27,872 nt of DNA from an uncultured Halieaceae bacterium (GTDB lineage Bacteria; Pseudomonadota; Gammaproteobacteria; Pseudomonadales; Halieaceae), in the NCBI GenBank assembly GCA_913063005.1, contig CAJXZI010000002.1, positions 1 through 27,872 on the forward strand, read 5' to 3'. How positions within the stretch are numbered: the stretch's first letter is position 1; each line of letters opens with the position of its first letter. The notes under the pieces are model-generated. The model searched no databases. It was not told where the DNA came from and saw nothing but the letters and a program-made list of their open reading frames with translations. Shown one piece after another: positions 9,253 through 17,312 of the stretch. Made by a program: the position numbers and the translations under genes.

Positions 9253-9284
9253 CGCTCTACCACTCTAATAAATGGAAGATCTCT

Positions 9285-12140
9285 ATGTTTCGTTCGAAGC
9301 CCAATGGCAAGCGCCCACTTTCGCTTGCTGTAGCAGCCGCTATTACGCCCGTTTTGGCGTCAACAGCGCTCGCTCAAAACCCACAGTTAGAAGAGGTTGT
9401 GGTAACCGCGACTAAGCGCGCTGAAAACCTCCAGGACGTTCCTATCTCCGTGAACGCACTGTCTGGAGATGCGATGCGCTCACAGAACATCCTGACATTC
9501 GATGACTATGTTGAGTTCCTGCCCAACGTGGTAAGCGCGGGCATAGGCCCCGGTCAGAAAGAAATCTATATTCGGGGCTCTGCTTCTGAGCAGTCGTCTA
9601 TTACCGTTGCACCGGCACAGGGCTCAGCACCTGGCGTTGCACTGTACTTCGATGACATGCCTGTTTCGTTCGGCGCGCGAAACCTCGACGTATACGCGGC
9701 TGACTTAGAGCGCATCGAAGTTTTGTCCGGCCCACAGGGCACGCTGTTCGGCGCGAGTTCGCAGTCGGGCAACATGCGCTTGATTACCAACAAGCCAAAC
9801 CAGGACGAGTTCGAAGCAAGCCTCGACTTCGGCATGAGCAATACGCAGGGCGGTGCGGCGAGCAACAATGTTGAAGCGATGATCAATCTACCACTGACAG
9901 ATAAGTTGGCGGTACGCTTCGTCGGCTACAGCGACAACCAAGGCGGCTGGATCGACAACCAACAAGCGACCTTCACGCCAAACGGCGAAGTTATCGACCG
10001 AAATAACTCAGCCGGTTTCGGTCCTTTCTTCAGTGATTTCCCGCTTACAACAATCCGCTCAGTGACCAACACGGACATTGTAGAAGATGATTGGAACGAA
10101 GCGAGCTACAACGGCTACCGCGTAGGCGCTGCTTACGACATTAATGATGAGTGGAGCGTTTTGGTCACTCGTATGTCCCAGGAAATCGATGTCGAAGGTT
10201 CTTTCCTGGTCGACCCCAGCTTGGGTGACTCGACTTCCGAGAAGTACGTGCCCGAAAGTAACGTTGATGAGTTCGATATCACCACCTGGACCCTGGAAGG
10301 CCGTATTGCAAACCTCGATGTGGTTTACACAGGTGGCTATATCGACCGAGAAGTCGACGCGCTAATCGACTACACCCACTACAACAACGGCGGTGGTTAC
10401 ATCACTTACTACCTATGTAGTGGAAACATTTACTCAGGTGACAAGGCCAATGCGCCGAACAACTGTTTTGATCCAACTAAACAGTATGCGGACGCGTCGA
10501 CTAACGAGCGTACTACGCACGAATTCCGTGTAAGCAGCGACCCGGACGAGCGTTTGCGCTGGATGGCGGGCGTTTACACCAGTGACGTGGATACAACGCA
10601 CGTTGGTGAGTTCCAGTACCTATCTACGAACGATGCATTCAGTGAGCACATTGTTAACTACTTTGGTTCCGGTGCGCCTTTCCAAGTCGGTAATACCACT
10701 ATTCCGAACACACCTGGAACCAACACAGACGGTCCAAGAAGCCCATTGACGACGTTCTACAATGACTTCACACGGACAGAAGAGGAAACAGCATTCTTCG
10801 GCGAGGTTCAGTTCGACCTAAATGACCGTTTGACGGCCGCATTGAGTGCACGTCGCTACAGCCTGAAGTCTCAGCTTCAGGGAGCTTCGAACTTCTCCTT
10901 CGGCTGCCGCTACGGCGCGCCGTTCACTGACCGCGACACACCTGCGGGTGCGGGTTTCGGGAACGCGCTCGTCACTGCAGATGGTCGGTGTAACTCAAAC
11001 GCCTTCAGTAACGACGTATCAGCTCGCTTCCTAACGCTGGGCGACTATGCGGCAAATGGTAATGCTGACACTATCTTGAATGCGACAAGCCCTAACGGAG
11101 CTCGTGATATGTTCCGCGGCGGTGGTAGCAACGCCGCAACGCTTGCTGCAATCCAGAACGGCAACCTAGATGTCAGCGCTATTTCTGAAGACGGCTCAAC
11201 GCGTGAGGAAGACACCATTGTCCGCTTCTCGCTGAACTTTAATCTAACTGATGATGTGATGCTTTACGGTATCTACTCAGAAGGCTACCGCCCAGCAACG
11301 CAAAACCGTAACGCCGGCCAGCTTGCAGCTAACCAGAGCGGTGTCTACGACGGCTATGTTGTACCAGCAGTAGCGGTAACCGACACACTCGAGAACATCG
11401 AATTTGGTATGAAGGGCGAGTTCCTTGATCGTACTCTTCGATTGAACGCTAGCTTCTACATGACTGACATCACCGACCTTCAGGTTTCACGTTTTGACCC
11501 ATCAAACGTTGCCTTCTTGGTCTTCATGGAAAACGTTGGTGATGCGGAGTCAAACGGTGTTGATCTTGACTTCCAGTGGGCGCCCACAAACAACCTGATC
11601 ATTTCGGGTGCGGCGAGCTTCCTGGATACAAAGATCACTCGATTGAATCCTCAGCTTGAAGGTGTTGCTGTGCCCGTGGGCTCTGAGCTACCACTCGCAC
11701 CAAGCTTCTCGGGTAATATCCGTGCTCGTTATGACTTCGAGCTTCCCAATATGGGTGCCAACGGCTACTTCACCGGCGCGGTTACATACCGTGGCGAGTC
11801 TGTAGCAGGCATCGTGGGCAGTGCGGCGTTCATGAATGACACAGGCATCCTCGCCTACGGCCGTGACTCTGGTCTTGGTCAGCAGGACGAAGGCGGCACG
11901 TTCGGTACGGTTGCAGACCGCAACGGCAACCTGCCCTCAAACTCACGTTTCGTGAATGAGGCAGCCACAATGGTGAACATCGCGGCCGGCGTTGAGAAGG
12001 ACAACTGGCTTGCAGAGCTCTATGTCCGAAACATCACAAGCGAAGAAGGTGCCATCGTGCAAACAGCGGGTAAGTTCTCGCCCGAAGCAACGGTTAATCG
12101 TCCTCGCACTGTGGGCCTGAGACTGTCTTATCGCTTCTGA
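9285..12140 (+). CDS. TonB-dependent outer-membrane receptor 1
   Basis: The 951-residue receptor has a signal peptide ending ASTALAQ (about residue 30), then EEVVVTATKR, the usual TonB-box/plug entry. The plug runs to about residue 165, with RIEVLSGPQGTLFGASSQSG and MRLITNKP. A long 22-strand-type barrel ends in RTVGLRLSYRF with the terminal Phe expected for BAM recognition. Such proteins import bulky substrates (siderophores, glycans, peptides) using TonB energy; this substrate is unknown. The frame opens at ATG 9204, but the start at 9285 has GGAAG (9274-9278) at good spacing and gives a proper signal peptide. A loop at residues 363-394 has six Tyr and a Cys378/Cys394 pair. An intrinsic terminator follows immediately. 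Confidence 0.93.
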   Translation: MFRSKPNGKRPLSLAVAAAITPVLASTALAQNPQLEEVVVTATKRAENLQDVPISVNALSGDAMRSQNILTFDDYVEFLPNVVSAGIGPGQKEIYIRGSASEQSSITVAPAQGSAPGVALYFDDMPVSFGARNLDVYAADLERIEVLSGPQGTLFGASSQSGNMRLITNKPNQDEFEASLDFGMSNTQGGAASNNVEAMINLPLTDKLAVRFVGYSDNQGGWIDNQQATFTPNGEVIDRNNSAGFGPFFSDFPLTTIRSVTNTDIVEDDWNEASYNGYRVGAAYDINDEWSVLVTRMSQEIDVEGSFLVDPSLGDSTSEKYVPESNVDEFDITTWTLEGRIANLDVVYTGGYIDREVDALIDYTHYNNGGGYITYYLCSGNIYSGDKANAPNNCFDPTKQYADASTNERTTHEFRVSSDPDERLRWMAGVYTSDVDTTHVGEFQYLSTNDAFSEHIVNYFGSGAPFQVGNTTIPNTPGTNTDGPRSPLTTFYNDFTRTEEETAFFGEVQFDLNDRLTAALSARRYSLKSQLQGASNFSFGCRYGAPFTDRDTPAGAGFGNALVTADGRCNSNAFSNDVSARFLTLGDYAANGNADTILNATSPNGARDMFRGGGSNAATLAAIQNGNLDVSAISEDGSTREEDTIVRFSLNFNLTDDVMLYGIYSEGYRPATQNRNAGQLAANQSGVYDGYVVPAVAVTDTLENIEFGMKGEFLDRTLRLNASFYMTDITDLQVSRFDPSNVAFLVFMENVGDAESNGVDLDFQWAPTNNLIISGAASFLDTKITRLNPQLEGVAVPVGSELPLAPSFSGNIRARYDFELPNMGANGYFTGAVTYRGESVAGIVGSAAFMNDTGILAYGRDSGLGQQDEGGTFGTVADRNGNLPSNSRFVNEAATMVNIAAGVEKDNWLAELYVRNITSEEGAIVQTAGKFSPEATVNRPRTVGLRLSYRF

Positions 12141-12165
12141 TTAGATACCGAAGCGTAGTACCCTC

Positions 12166-12195
12166 AAAGGGCGGACAATTGTCCGCCCTTTTTTG
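12166..12195 (+). terminator. Intrinsic terminator after receptor 1
   Basis: A perfect 10-bp stem, AAGGGCGGAC / GTCCGCCCTT, with an AATT loop is followed by TTTT. It starts 26 bases after the receptor stop and ends 26 bases before the GTG of the TPR-sulfotransferase, so the downstream genes depend on read-through or on a promoter within this short gap. Confidence 0.92.
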
Positions 12196-12220
12196 TTGCC
12201 GAAAGAAAGATGTGACTTAA

Positions 12221-14218
12221 GTGATTGCAGAATCAATACAAAAAGCCCGAGTGGCGATGAGTAAGCGCGACTTCATCGAATCGAGAGCTCTACTCGACGA
12301 GGCTCTATCCACAGAGCCTGACAACTTCGAAGCCAAGTACACCCTGGCAGTACTGAATCGTGCAGAAGGGCACACCGACAAGGCGAAAACGTTGCTGAAA
12401 GCGCTTGTTGAAGAGAAACCAGACTTTGGCCGTGGCTTCCAAGAGTTAGCCCTTTGTGAGCTAGCGCTTAAACAGGAGTCTGCGGCGATAAGCGCGTTCG
12501 AGCAGGCCGTTGAGGTTGACGGGTCACTGATCGAGAGCTGGAAGTTTTTAGCAACAGCTTATCGACGTAAAGGTGACTCGCGGGCAGAACAAGCCGTAAT
12601 GCAGGTAGAGTTTTTAGCCTCACTCCCACAGGAACTGCGAACGGTGATTAGCTACCTTGCGGCCAATCGGTTGGGTGACGCTGAGCGTCTCTGTCGCTAC
12701 TTTATGCAGCAAAACAAAACGCACGTTGAAGGTATGCGGCTCATGGCTGAGATAGCCACACGCACAGGTGTCTTTGACGATGCAGAGTTTTTGCTGGAAA
12801 CCGTCATGGAACTGGCGCCGGATCATATCGAAGCAGAAATTCAGCTGGCGCACGTGCTGCTGAGGCGGCAGCGTTTTCACAAAGCGCATAAGCGCGTAAA
12901 AGATATCTACGAAAGGAGTAAGAACCCGTCGGCTCAAATTCAGGCGCTTTACGCGTCCGTATGCTTTGGTGTCGGCGAAAACGAAGAGGCCATTAAAACG
13001 TATCAAGACATGATTCGAGTTTCACCCAATGACCCACAACTGCGGGTATCGCTGGCGCACATCTACAACGCCACGGGGGAATCTTCCAAAGCGGTCGATT
13101 TATTCAAGCAAGCCTATGGCTTAAAACCTGATTTTGGCGATGCATTCTGGAGCCTGGCAAACACCAAGTCTTATCGCTTTACAGAGGAAGAGTTAGCCGC
13201 GATGACAGATCGCGTCAATGCGCCTTCTACGCCACAGCTCGATAAAACACAGATGCACTTTGCTTTAGGTAAGGCCTACGAGGACAGTAAAGATTACGAC
13301 ACTGCCTTCAGTCATTACCAAGCAGGCAATACCTTAAAGCGCGAGACCTCGAATCACAGTAAGGAACAGCTCGATATTCGAATTTCGACGCAGCTCGATG
13401 TGTGCACCGCAGAGCTATTTGAGCGGCTAAAGGACGTAGGTCACGATGCACCAGATCCCATCTTCATCTTGGGCCTGCCCCGAGCAGGATCGACGCTACT
13501 TGAGCAAATTCTTGCGTCGCACTCCAAGGTCGACGGAACGATGGAGCTGCACGACATTCTTGACCTCGCCAAGCGCTTGCGAGGCCGGGACAAAGCGAGC
13601 GACCCGAGCCCACGCTATCCACGTATCCTGGGAGAGCTACCGACTGAACGATTCGCACAGTTTGGTCAACAATTCATTGAGGATACTCGTGCCTACCGAG
13701 GAACCGCGCCGTATTTCATCGACAAGATGCCCAACAACTTTTTCCATATCGGCCTGATCAAACTCATTCTTCCAAACGCAAAGGTGATCGATGCACGGCG
13801 TCACCCCATGGCCTGTTGTTTTAGCGGGTACAAGCAGTTATTTGGTGAGGGCCAGGAATTCTCATACGGGCTTGAGGAGATTGGTAATTACTATCGCCAG
13901 TACGTTGATTTAATGAACCACTGGGATGAGGTTCTGCCTGGTTTTGTTCTGCGCGTCCAGCACGAAGACGTTATCGCTGATCTCGAAGGGCAGGTCCGGC
14001 GAATACTGAATTTTTGTGGCTTAGAGTTCGAGGAATCTTGCGTTGAGTTTCATAAAACAAAGCGCACGGTAAGAACGCCAAGTGCAGAGCAGGTGCGGCA
14101 GCCGATCAATAAATCCGGTGTGGATCAGTGGTGTAATTTCGAGTCTCACTTAGACCCTCTGAAACACGCGCTCGGACCCGAAATTCTCGAGGCCTACGGG
14201 ATAACCCCACCTGCATGA
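12221..14218 (+). CDS. TPR-repeat sulfotransferase 1
   Basis: The protein has 665 residues and no signal peptide, so it is cytoplasmic. The N-terminal half (about residues 1-330) is a run of TPR helices (for example ALSTEPDNFEAKYTLAVLNR), a protein- or peptide-binding scaffold. The C-terminal domain is a Sulfotransfer_3-type fold. The PAPS 5'-phosphosulfate loop ILGLPRAGSTLLEQIL starts near 414, and the 3'-phosphate site RHPMACCFSGYKQLF is near 527. IDKMPNNFFHIGLIKLI lies between. TPR-sulfotransferases of this architecture transfer sulfate from PAPS to an unknown acceptor; tyrosylprotein sulfotransferase-like activity is a reasonable possibility. The start is GTG at 12221, directly after an in-frame TAA; ATG at residue 13 is an alternative. 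It follows the receptor 1 terminator and overlaps the next gene by ATGA. Confidence 0.9.
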   Translation: MIAESIQKARVAMSKRDFIESRALLDEALSTEPDNFEAKYTLAVLNRAEGHTDKAKTLLKALVEEKPDFGRGFQELALCELALKQESAAISAFEQAVEVDGSLIESWKFLATAYRRKGDSRAEQAVMQVEFLASLPQELRTVISYLAANRLGDAERLCRYFMQQNKTHVEGMRLMAEIATRTGVFDDAEFLLETVMELAPDHIEAEIQLAHVLLRRQRFHKAHKRVKDIYERSKNPSAQIQALYASVCFGVGENEEAIKTYQDMIRVSPNDPQLRVSLAHIYNATGESSKAVDLFKQAYGLKPDFGDAFWSLANTKSYRFTEEELAAMTDRVNAPSTPQLDKTQMHFALGKAYEDSKDYDTAFSHYQAGNTLKRETSNHSKEQLDIRISTQLDVCTAELFERLKDVGHDAPDPIFILGLPRAGSTLLEQILASHSKVDGTMELHDILDLAKRLRGRDKASDPSPRYPRILGELPTERFAQFGQQFIEDTRAYRGTAPYFIDKMPNNFFHIGLIKLILPNAKVIDARRHPMACCFSGYKQLFGEGQEFSYGLEEIGNYYRQYVDLMNHWDEVLPGFVLRVQHEDVIADLEGQVRRILNFCGLEFEESCVEFHKTKRTVRTPSAEQVRQPINKSGVDQWCNFESHLDPLKHALGPEILEAYGITPPA

Positions 14219-14841
14219 TTTTCTCTTCAAGCAGAAAATTCGTTTTTTTTGCCGTCCCAAAAACAGGGACTCACTCTGTCAGAGAACAAATCCGGCCTTT
14301 ACTGGCAGAGAGTGATTGGGAGCAACAACTTTTGACAGGGCGGATGCTGAGTCCGATCAAGCCGCTCGCGGCGATAGGTCACGGCCACATTTCATACAAA
14401 CAGCTATCGTCGGTTGTAGGCAAAGATACGGTGCAAGACATGTACTGCTTCGCGTTTGTTCGTCACCCAATCGATCGGTTCATGTCAGCCTGCGCTTTTC
14501 TTGCTCGAACTGATCCAAGCTATAACGACAACCCGATTGACTGGTCACAACGCGCTTTTTCACGTTCTCAGTTCCGTAGTCGTGTGCTCATTCGACCACA
14601 GACTGAGATGCTGACCGATGCTTCTGGAGCGCTGGCGATGTCGTATATCGGTCGTTACGAATCCCTCCAAGCAGACTTAAATGCGGTTTTAGGGCACCTC
14701 GGGGCACCCAATGCACAGCTTTCTCAACGGAACATCACACAAAACCAGAAACCGCGCCTTACCGGTTCGTCGACGTTTATTGAAGAGCTAAAAGAGTTTT
14801 ACGAAGCGGATTTCAGGCTACTGGGTTACGACCGGGACTGA
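14215..14841 (+). CDS. Small sulfotransferase (Sulfotransfer_2-like)
   Basis: The 208-residue protein starts inside the stop of the TPR-sulfotransferase (ATGA), so the two are translationally coupled. KFVFFAVPKTGTHSVREQI (residues 8-26) matches the 5'-phosphosulfate loop, and FAFVRHPIDRFMSACAF near 79-95 the 3'-phosphate site. These are features of the carbohydrate-sulfotransferase-like family PF03567. No signal peptide is evident. The acceptor is unknown. Having two different PAPS-dependent folds in one coupled pair suggests either two acceptors or two sites on one acceptor. The 3' end overlaps the convergent hydroxylase gene by 29 bp. Confidence 0.85.
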   Translation: MIFSSSRKFVFFAVPKTGTHSVREQIRPLLAESDWEQQLLTGRMLSPIKPLAAIGHGHISYKQLSSVVGKDTVQDMYCFAFVRHPIDRFMSACAFLARTDPSYNDNPIDWSQRAFSRSQFRSRVLIRPQTEMLTDASGALAMSYIGRYESLQADLNAVLGHLGAPNAQLSQRNITQNQKPRLTGSSTFIEELKEFYEADFRLLGYDRD

Positions 14842-15799
14842 ACTCCGCAACACGCCGTGGCCGCAAGGCCGCTGCGAGAATACGCTGATTAATAATGGGG
14901 TTGATGCCCACTTTATTTGACTCGGTTACGAGCACTCTAGGGTTCGGCAGGAGCTTACCCGCTGTTCGCTCCAACACCTTTCGATACTCAGGAAACGCGA
15001 CCTCGGTAAATCCATGGAGACTCCAAATCTCTCGCCAGTCGTGCACAAGATCGAGCAGTAAGTGGCGGTACTGACGCATGATACTGGGATCGTTTTCGCT
15101 ATTAGCCTCGCAGTCCTGCAGCACCTGCTCGACGATCGCCAACATCTCGCCCGGCGCCATCACAGGTGCTACCGGAAATTGTTCGGTACGCAAAGCAACT
15201 TGCTCGCCATCTCCAGGCAACACGTTAATCGGTGACATCGTCTCCGCTTTACGAACCGTCTGCCAAAATCTCGAGGATCCAGCGAGGTCAATCACCAGAT
15301 GCACACGTCGCACATCGCTTGCATTGACAACGCGATGGCGCCGCCAAGAGTCGAACAGCCAACTCTCTCCCGCACCCATATGCACAGATTCCTCACCACA
15401 GTAAAAAACGACGCCTGGGTCAGTAATGATCGGTACATGAATGCGAACACGACTCACCCAGTGATAGTTAAAATCGACGTGCTCCGCGACCTCTGCGCCG
15501 GGCTCGAGGCGCATAAGCCGCGACCGAGCCACCACTTCGTTAAATGACGAAACCACTTGGTTTAGGTACGGGGAAGCGATGAGCGCTTGTGTGGCTTTCA
15601 TTGCACCATCAAAAGCGTGATTCATTTCACCGTTGACCGACACGAGGGGCACTGCCGAATTACCTGGCAAACCAGATGGATGTGCCAACCAAAAATCGTC
15701 GGGAAGACCTGCGACCTCGTTACTGAGCGCAGCTACTTCAAAACGCCAAGGTAATTTCAGAAACGGCTGGTCAAATTCCATGTGTGAATTACGCCACAT
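14813..15799 (-). CDS. Aspartyl/asparaginyl beta-hydroxylase-family 2-oxoglutarate oxygenase
   Basis: The 328-residue protein has a PF05118-type double-stranded beta-helix at about residues 75-175. Iron and co-substrate residues are recognisable: His107 and Asp109 in EHVDFNYHW, His155 in RRHRVVN, and Arg165 ten residues later for 2-oxoglutarate. That His-to-Arg spacing matches the family. Vertebrate AspH has Gly where Asp109 stands, so this enzyme appears to keep a full His-Asp-His triad. The family hydroxylates Asp/Asn side chains or free amino acids. Residues about 180-328 form a helical extension I do not recognise. The start may be Met7 (15781) instead; neither ATG has a strong ribosome site. 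The gene is convergent with the sulfotransferase pair. Confidence 0.85.
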   Translation of the reverse strand: MWRNSHMEFDQPFLKLPWRFEVAALSNEVAGLPDDFWLAHPSGLPGNSAVPLVSVNGEMNHAFDGAMKATQALIASPYLNQVVSSFNEVVARSRLMRLEPGAEVAEHVDFNYHWVSRVRIHVPIITDPGVVFYCGEESVHMGAGESWLFDSWRRHRVVNASDVRRVHLVIDLAGSSRFWQTVRKAETMSPINVLPGDGEQVALRTEQFPVAPVMAPGEMLAIVEQVLQDCEANSENDPSIMRQYRHLLLDLVHDWREIWSLHGFTEVAFPEYRKVLERTAGKLLPNPRVLVTESNKVGINPIINQRILAAALRPRRVAEFSPGRNPVA

Positions 15800-15839
15800 T
15801 TGCTCGGAATATGACAGATCTCAACCGAATTCAATTGAT

Positions 15840-15857
15840 TACTTTGAGCTCAAAGTA
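15840..15857. promoter_or_regulatory. Perfect 18-bp palindrome, probable MarR operator
   Basis: TACTTTGAGCTCAAAGTA is a perfect palindrome in the 101-bp divergent gap between the hydroxylase start (15799) and the MarR start (15901). Size and position fit an autoregulatory MarR-family operator that could control both genes. Regulation is inferred. Confidence 0.7.
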
Positions 15858-15900
15858 TTAAAATTCAGATCGCAATTTATCGCTCCAGTAGCAGGCTCGC

Positions 15901-16380
15901 ATGTCGACGGCAGAACTTCCAGATCACGTACTTGTGGCACTTCGCCGAATTATTCGGGCAACGGACCTGCACTCGCGGAAATTGGGAAAGAAAACTGGGC
16001 TTACCACACCCCAACTCGTCATTATCCAAGCGGTGGGCAATCTGAAGGATCCAACCGTCTCCGATATCGCGAAGGCTGTTAGTCTGAGTCTGGCGACAGT
16101 GACCACAATTTTAAACAGGCTCGAGCGTAACGGCGTCGTTAATCGCGCCCGCTCAGCCGTCGACCGACGACGCGTCATCGTGACGCTTACAGAAGACGGG
16201 CAGACCCTCCGAGGATCGGCACCCAAACCGCTGCAAGATAGTTTCGTTGCTAAATTCAGTCGGTTAGAAACCTGGGAGCAGCATTCTATCGTTGCGGCAC
16301 TCGAGCGCGTCGCGACAATGATGGACGCGGATGAACTCGATGCTGCGCCGCTTCTGGCGAGCGGCGATGAGGTGCTTTAA
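15901..16380 (+). CDS. MarR-family transcriptional regulator
   Basis: The 159-residue protein has the MarR winged helix-turn-helix at about residues 30-110: LTTPQLVIIQAVG, then VSDIAKAVSLSLATVTTILNRLERNGVVNR as recognition region (split here as residues about 51-80), and RSAVDRRRVIVTLTEDG as wing. Helices at both ends would form the dimer interface. MarR proteins usually repress neighbouring genes and release DNA on binding aromatic or CoA-type ligands. Its stop overlaps that of 3-hydroxyisobutyrate dehydrogenase by 4 bp, tail to tail. The palindrome 43 bases upstream is the obvious binding candidate. Control of the adjacent valine operon is plausible, but no copy of the palindrome was found upstream of that operon. 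Confidence 0.9.
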   Translation: MSTAELPDHVLVALRRIIRATDLHSRKLGKKTGLTTPQLVIIQAVGNLKDPTVSDIAKAVSLSLATVTTILNRLERNGVVNRARSAVDRRRVIVTLTEDGQTLRGSAPKPLQDSFVAKFSRLETWEQHSIVAALERVATMMDADELDAAPLLASGDEVL

Positions 16381-17276
16381 CCCAGCGATTTAGCCAGCGA
16401 CTTCATGACGATCGAGAAGTCGTCTCTTCCCAGGCCTTGCTCTTGTAAAGACCGGTAGACGTCACCCGCGCGTTTACCGAAATCAGCATCAATGTCCGAC
16501 TGCTCTGCAAGTTCATTTGCGAGCCCTAAATCCTTGGCCATGAGATCTACCATAAAGCCCGGCTTGTAATCGTTACCAGCCGGTGCGCCCTCCATGACAC
16601 CGGGCCATGGGTTGTAAACTTGAAGCGACCAGTTATTCCCGGAGCTCGCTTTCATAATCTCAGATTGGACAGCAGGATCGAGCCCGTTAGCCGCGCCAAT
16701 TGCCAGCGCCTCACAAGTCCCGATCATGTGAATAGCTAGCAACATGTTATTTGCAGCCTTTGCTACCTGGCCCGCCCCATCGGGTCCTGCGTGGAAAATC
16801 TTTTCCTCGTTGCCCATGGCTTTAAGCACATCCTTCGCTCTTAGGAACGCCTCACCAGTTCCACCACACATAAAAGCGAGTGTACCGGCTTGCGCGGCGG
16901 CCACACCGCCTGATACGGGCGTGTCCATAAAGGCAAGACTTGCGCCCCGCGCCGCTTCGTGAAGCTCACGCGCTGTGGCGGCATCGATGGTGCTTGCATC
17001 AAGAACCAGTGTGCCTGCAGGCAACGTTTGAAAAACACCCTCATCACCCATCATGACCGACTTAACGTGCTTACCCGCTGGCAGCATCGAAAAAACCACG
17101 TCAGCGCCTGAAGCTGCATTCACCGCAGAAGTAGCCGCCGTCGCACCAGCCGCTACCACATCGGCAAGTGCCGCTTCAGACAGATCAAACGCCGAAACAG
17201 ACCAGCCTGCGTTCAGCAAGTTTTTGGCCATTGGCCCGCCCATATTTCCAAGGCCTATAAAAGCGATGCTCGGCAT
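16377..17276 (-). CDS. mmsB: 3-hydroxyisobutyrate dehydrogenase
   Basis: This 299-residue NAD+ enzyme oxidises 3-hydroxyisobutyrate to methylmalonate semialdehyde in valine breakdown. The N-terminal Rossmann signature is FIGLGNMGGPMAKNLL (residues 5-20). The substrate motif DTPVSGGVAAAQAGTLAF lies near 118-135. The catalytic lysine is in GAGQVAKAANNML near 170, and KDLGLA near 240 binds cofactor or substrate. ATG at 17276 is preceded by GGGGG. It is the last gene of the valine operon, 36 bp after the hydrolase gene. Valine assignment rests on the neighbours as well as the motifs; the wider beta-hydroxyacid dehydrogenase family has other substrates. Confidence 0.93.
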   Translation of the reverse strand: MPSIAFIGLGNMGGPMAKNLLNAGWSVSAFDLSEAALADVVAAGATAATSAVNAASGADVVFSMLPAGKHVKSVMMGDEGVFQTLPAGTLVLDASTIDAATARELHEAARGASLAFMDTPVSGGVAAAQAGTLAFMCGGTGEAFLRAKDVLKAMGNEEKIFHAGPDGAGQVAKAANNMLLAIHMIGTCEALAIGAANGLDPAVQSEIMKASSGNNWSLQVYNPWPGVMEGAPAGNDYKPGFMVDLMAKDLGLANELAEQSDIDADFGKRAGDVYRSLQEQGLGRDDFSIVMKSLAKSLG

Positions 17277-17312
17277 GGCGCCCCCAAATCTATTTTTGTA
17301 AGTGAGTAGTTA

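Noticed and set aside
9204..9284. Receptor 1 starting at ATG 9204
   Set aside because: It would place 27 charged residues before the signal peptide; GGAAG sits correctly before the ATG at 9285.
9566..9886. Minus-strand open frame of 106 residues
   Set aside because: It lies wholly inside receptor 1 in the opposite strand, with no recognisable protein sequence or ribosome site.
12620..13006. Minus-strand open frame of 128 residues
   Set aside because: It is a shadow of the TPR region of sulfotransferase 1; composition gives no domain.
15633..16082. Plus-strand open frame of 149 residues across the hydroxylase start and MarR gene
   Set aside because: It crosses two well-supported genes and their shared regulatory gap; no coding features of its own.
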